Part shown: in pieces, positions 22,875 through 24,074 of the stretch
Position numbering within the stretch: the stretch's first letter is position 1
Layout: the number at the start of each line of letters is the position of its first letter
Assembly (NCBI GenBank): GCA_958427895.1
Contig: CAUADW010000026.1
Coordinates: 1 to 24,074, forward strand
Source of the DNA: an uncultured Collinsella sp.
Lineage (GTDB): Bacteria; Actinomycetota; Coriobacteriia; Coriobacteriales; Coriobacteriaceae
Length of the DNA: 24,074 bases
Direction of reading: 5' to 3'
Notes under the pieces: generated by a model
Databases searched by the model: none
What the model saw: only the letters and a program-made list of their open reading frames with translations
Told to the model about the DNA's origin: nothing
Made by a program: the position numbers and the translations under genes

Positions 22875-23918
22875 ATGGAAAAGCTCGATGTTGTGAATGC
22901 GGCGCTTGCCGCCCTGCGTGCTGGCGAGACGTGCGAGCTCGTGGTCGTGGCCGGCACGGCGGGGTCGTCGCCGCGCGGCGTGGGCGCCTGGATGGCCGTC
23001 TTTGCCGACGGTAGCCAGGCGGGCACCATCGGCGGCGGCAAGATCGAGCTCTTTGCGCTGGACGAGGCGCGAGAGCTGCTGGCCGCGGGGCAATCGCGTC
23101 TGGTCCGCTACACCATGGGCGGCGAGAACTCCGATACCGGTATGATCTGCGGCGGAGCCATCTGCCTGTGCTATCTGCACCTGGATGTATCGCAGGCGCC
23201 GTTGTTCCAGTCGGTCGCCGACGTCTTGACGTATCGACGCATCGGCGACTTCGTCATTGACTTTGATCCGTTTATCGCGAGCGCGCTCGAGGGCGATGTG
23301 GCCGAGTACCATGGCGAGGCATCGCGCCATACCATTGCGGGCTGCCCCGGGCTTTCACTGGTGGAGGAGGGGAGTAACGTTACCTACACCAACGCTGCCT
23401 CTGAGATTCCCGCGGCGCACATCGAGACGCTCTGCCCCGAGGGCCTGACCTACATCTTTGGCTGCGGACACGTGGGCGCCGCGACGGCGCGCGTGCTCAC
23501 GGCGGCGGGCTTTGCCGTCGTGGCCTGCGATGACCGCCCCGGCACGTTGACGCCCGAATGGGTGCCCGGTGTCTACGATCGTCGCCTGGTCGATTACAAG
23601 AACCTGAGCGAGCAGTGCCCCATCGGCCCGCGCGACCTGGTGGTCGTGGCTACAGCAGGCCACAAGTCCGATATCGACGTGGTGATTCAGGCCATGCACG
23701 CCAAGCCTGCCTACCTGGGCTGTCTGGGTTCGCGCCGCAAGACGGCCTTTGTGCGTGCCCGCCTGGAGCAGGAAGGCTTTACGCAGGACCAGATCGACGA
23801 GCTGCACCTGCCGATCGGCGTTGCCATCGAGGCCGAGGACCCCGAGGAGATTGCCATCTCCATCGCCGCCGAGATGATTCACCTGCGCCGCACCAAACTC
23901 GTCCCCCGCAAGCGCTAA
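22875..23918 (+). CDS. xdhC: XdhC/CoxI family Mo cofactor insertion protein
   Basis: This 347-residue XdhC-type chaperone binds and sulfurates or hands over the Mo cofactor to hydroxylases. The N-terminal XdhC/CoxI domain shows GSSPRGVGAWMAV (residues 31-43), TIGGGKIE (52-59) and a cysteine motif ICGGAICLCY near 93-102. A C-terminal Rossmann domain begins at YIFGCGHVGAATARVL near 194-209 and contains ATAGHKSDI and LGCLGSRRKT. Both parts are of normal length. It starts nine bases after yqeB with AGAAGGCGG upstream, so the two are cotranscribed. Together with yqeC and mocA it completes a maturation set for the Mo hydroxylase encoded at 5201-7978. The end of the gene is followed by copy 2 of the palindromic repeat. 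Confidence 0.9.
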   Translation: MEKLDVVNAALAALRAGETCELVVVAGTAGSSPRGVGAWMAVFADGSQAGTIGGGKIELFALDEARELLAAGQSRLVRYTMGGENSDTGMICGGAICLCYLHLDVSQAPLFQSVADVLTYRRIGDFVIDFDPFIASALEGDVAEYHGEASRHTIAGCPGLSLVEEGSNVTYTNAASEIPAAHIETLCPEGLTYIFGCGHVGAATARVLTAAGFAVVACDDRPGTLTPEWVPGVYDRRLVDYKNLSEQCPIGPRDLVVVATAGHKSDIDVVIQAMHAKPAYLGCLGSRRKTAFVRARLEQEGFTQDQIDELHLPIGVAIEAEDPEEIAISIAAEMIHLRRTKLVPRKR

Positions 23919-23935
23919 TCGCATCCCCACCAATA

Positions 23936-24009
23936 AGTTGCGGTGAAATACGGACTGTTTAAGCCTGTTAGGCCGCCAAACAGTCCCTATTTCACCGCAA
24001 CTGCTTTTT
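23936..24009 (+). repeat. Palindromic repeat, copy 2, acting as xdhC terminator
   Basis: Arms 23936-23960 and 23978-24002 are inverse complements over 25 bases with one mismatch (a C at 23987), separated by 17 bases. Each arm matches copy 1 at 21151-21175 and 21193-21217; the loops differ. GCTTTTT follows at 24003-24009, so this copy has the form of a rho-independent terminator 17 bases after xdhC. Bases 24010-24074 show no further gene or structure I can support. Confidence 0.82.
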
Positions 24010-24074
24010 GGGATCCATTTGTGCGGGGGAGTTGTGGAGTTGTGCAGGCAGACGAGGTTTTTCTGGAAATACGC

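Overview
The window reads as one chromosomal segment of a high-GC, anaerobic gut actinobacterium of the Coriobacteriia. Collinsella is my best guess, from base composition, codon habits (GAG, CTG, CGC, GGC) and gene content; this is inference, because there is no rRNA here to confirm it. Most of the window is the anaerobic purine/urate catabolism locus whose E. coli counterparts are ssnA, ygfK, xdhD, ygeW, ygeX, ygeY, hyuA, yqeA, yqeB, yqeC and ygfJ.

Layout: (1) 1-7978, plus strand: ssnA amidohydrolase, ygfK flavin/Fe-S oxidoreductase, a four-cluster ferredoxin, and an xdhD-type molybdenum hydroxylase with a fused 2Fe-2S domain. The last three genes are tightly packed and look like one electron-transfer module. 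ssnA and ygfK each sit behind a GC-rich, strongly folded leader. (2) 7979-12695: a block not obviously related to purines. It holds a DUF4143-type ATPase behind five 23-bp direct repeats, a gap with decayed coding sequence, a DEDDh exonuclease, a 140-residue unknown protein with three 33-bp repeats upstream, and a single-pass membrane protein with a long disordered N-terminal region. (3) 12818-18955: a YheO/DauR-type regulator on the minus strand, divergent from dpaL (ygeX), then ygeY, ygeW and carbamate kinase. Two matching 15-bp dyads lie between the regulator and dpaL. (4) 19133-23918: mocA-like nucleotidyltransferase (ygfJ), hyuA hydantoinase/dihydropyrimidinase, and the maturation genes yqeC (minus), yqeB and xdhC (plus).

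How it fits together (established families plus inference): the Mo hydroxylase, YgfK and the ferredoxin would carry out redox steps on the purine. SsnA and HyuA are metal amidohydrolases suited to deamination or ring opening. YgeY (M20 family), YgeW (carbamoyltransferase) and DpaL (diaminopropionate ammonia-lyase) would dismantle the opened product to ammonia, carbamoyl phosphate and pyruvate. Carbamate kinase would recover ATP. MocA, YqeB, YqeC and XdhC would mature the Mo cofactor, probably with labile selenium. The exact intermediates cannot be read from DNA.

The less explained material is non-coding: paired leaders with a shared loop and a possible pseudoknot, two period-exact direct-repeat arrays, two copies of a long palindrome bracketing yqeC-yqeB-xdhC, a large folded region between dpaL and ygeY, and the candidate operators.
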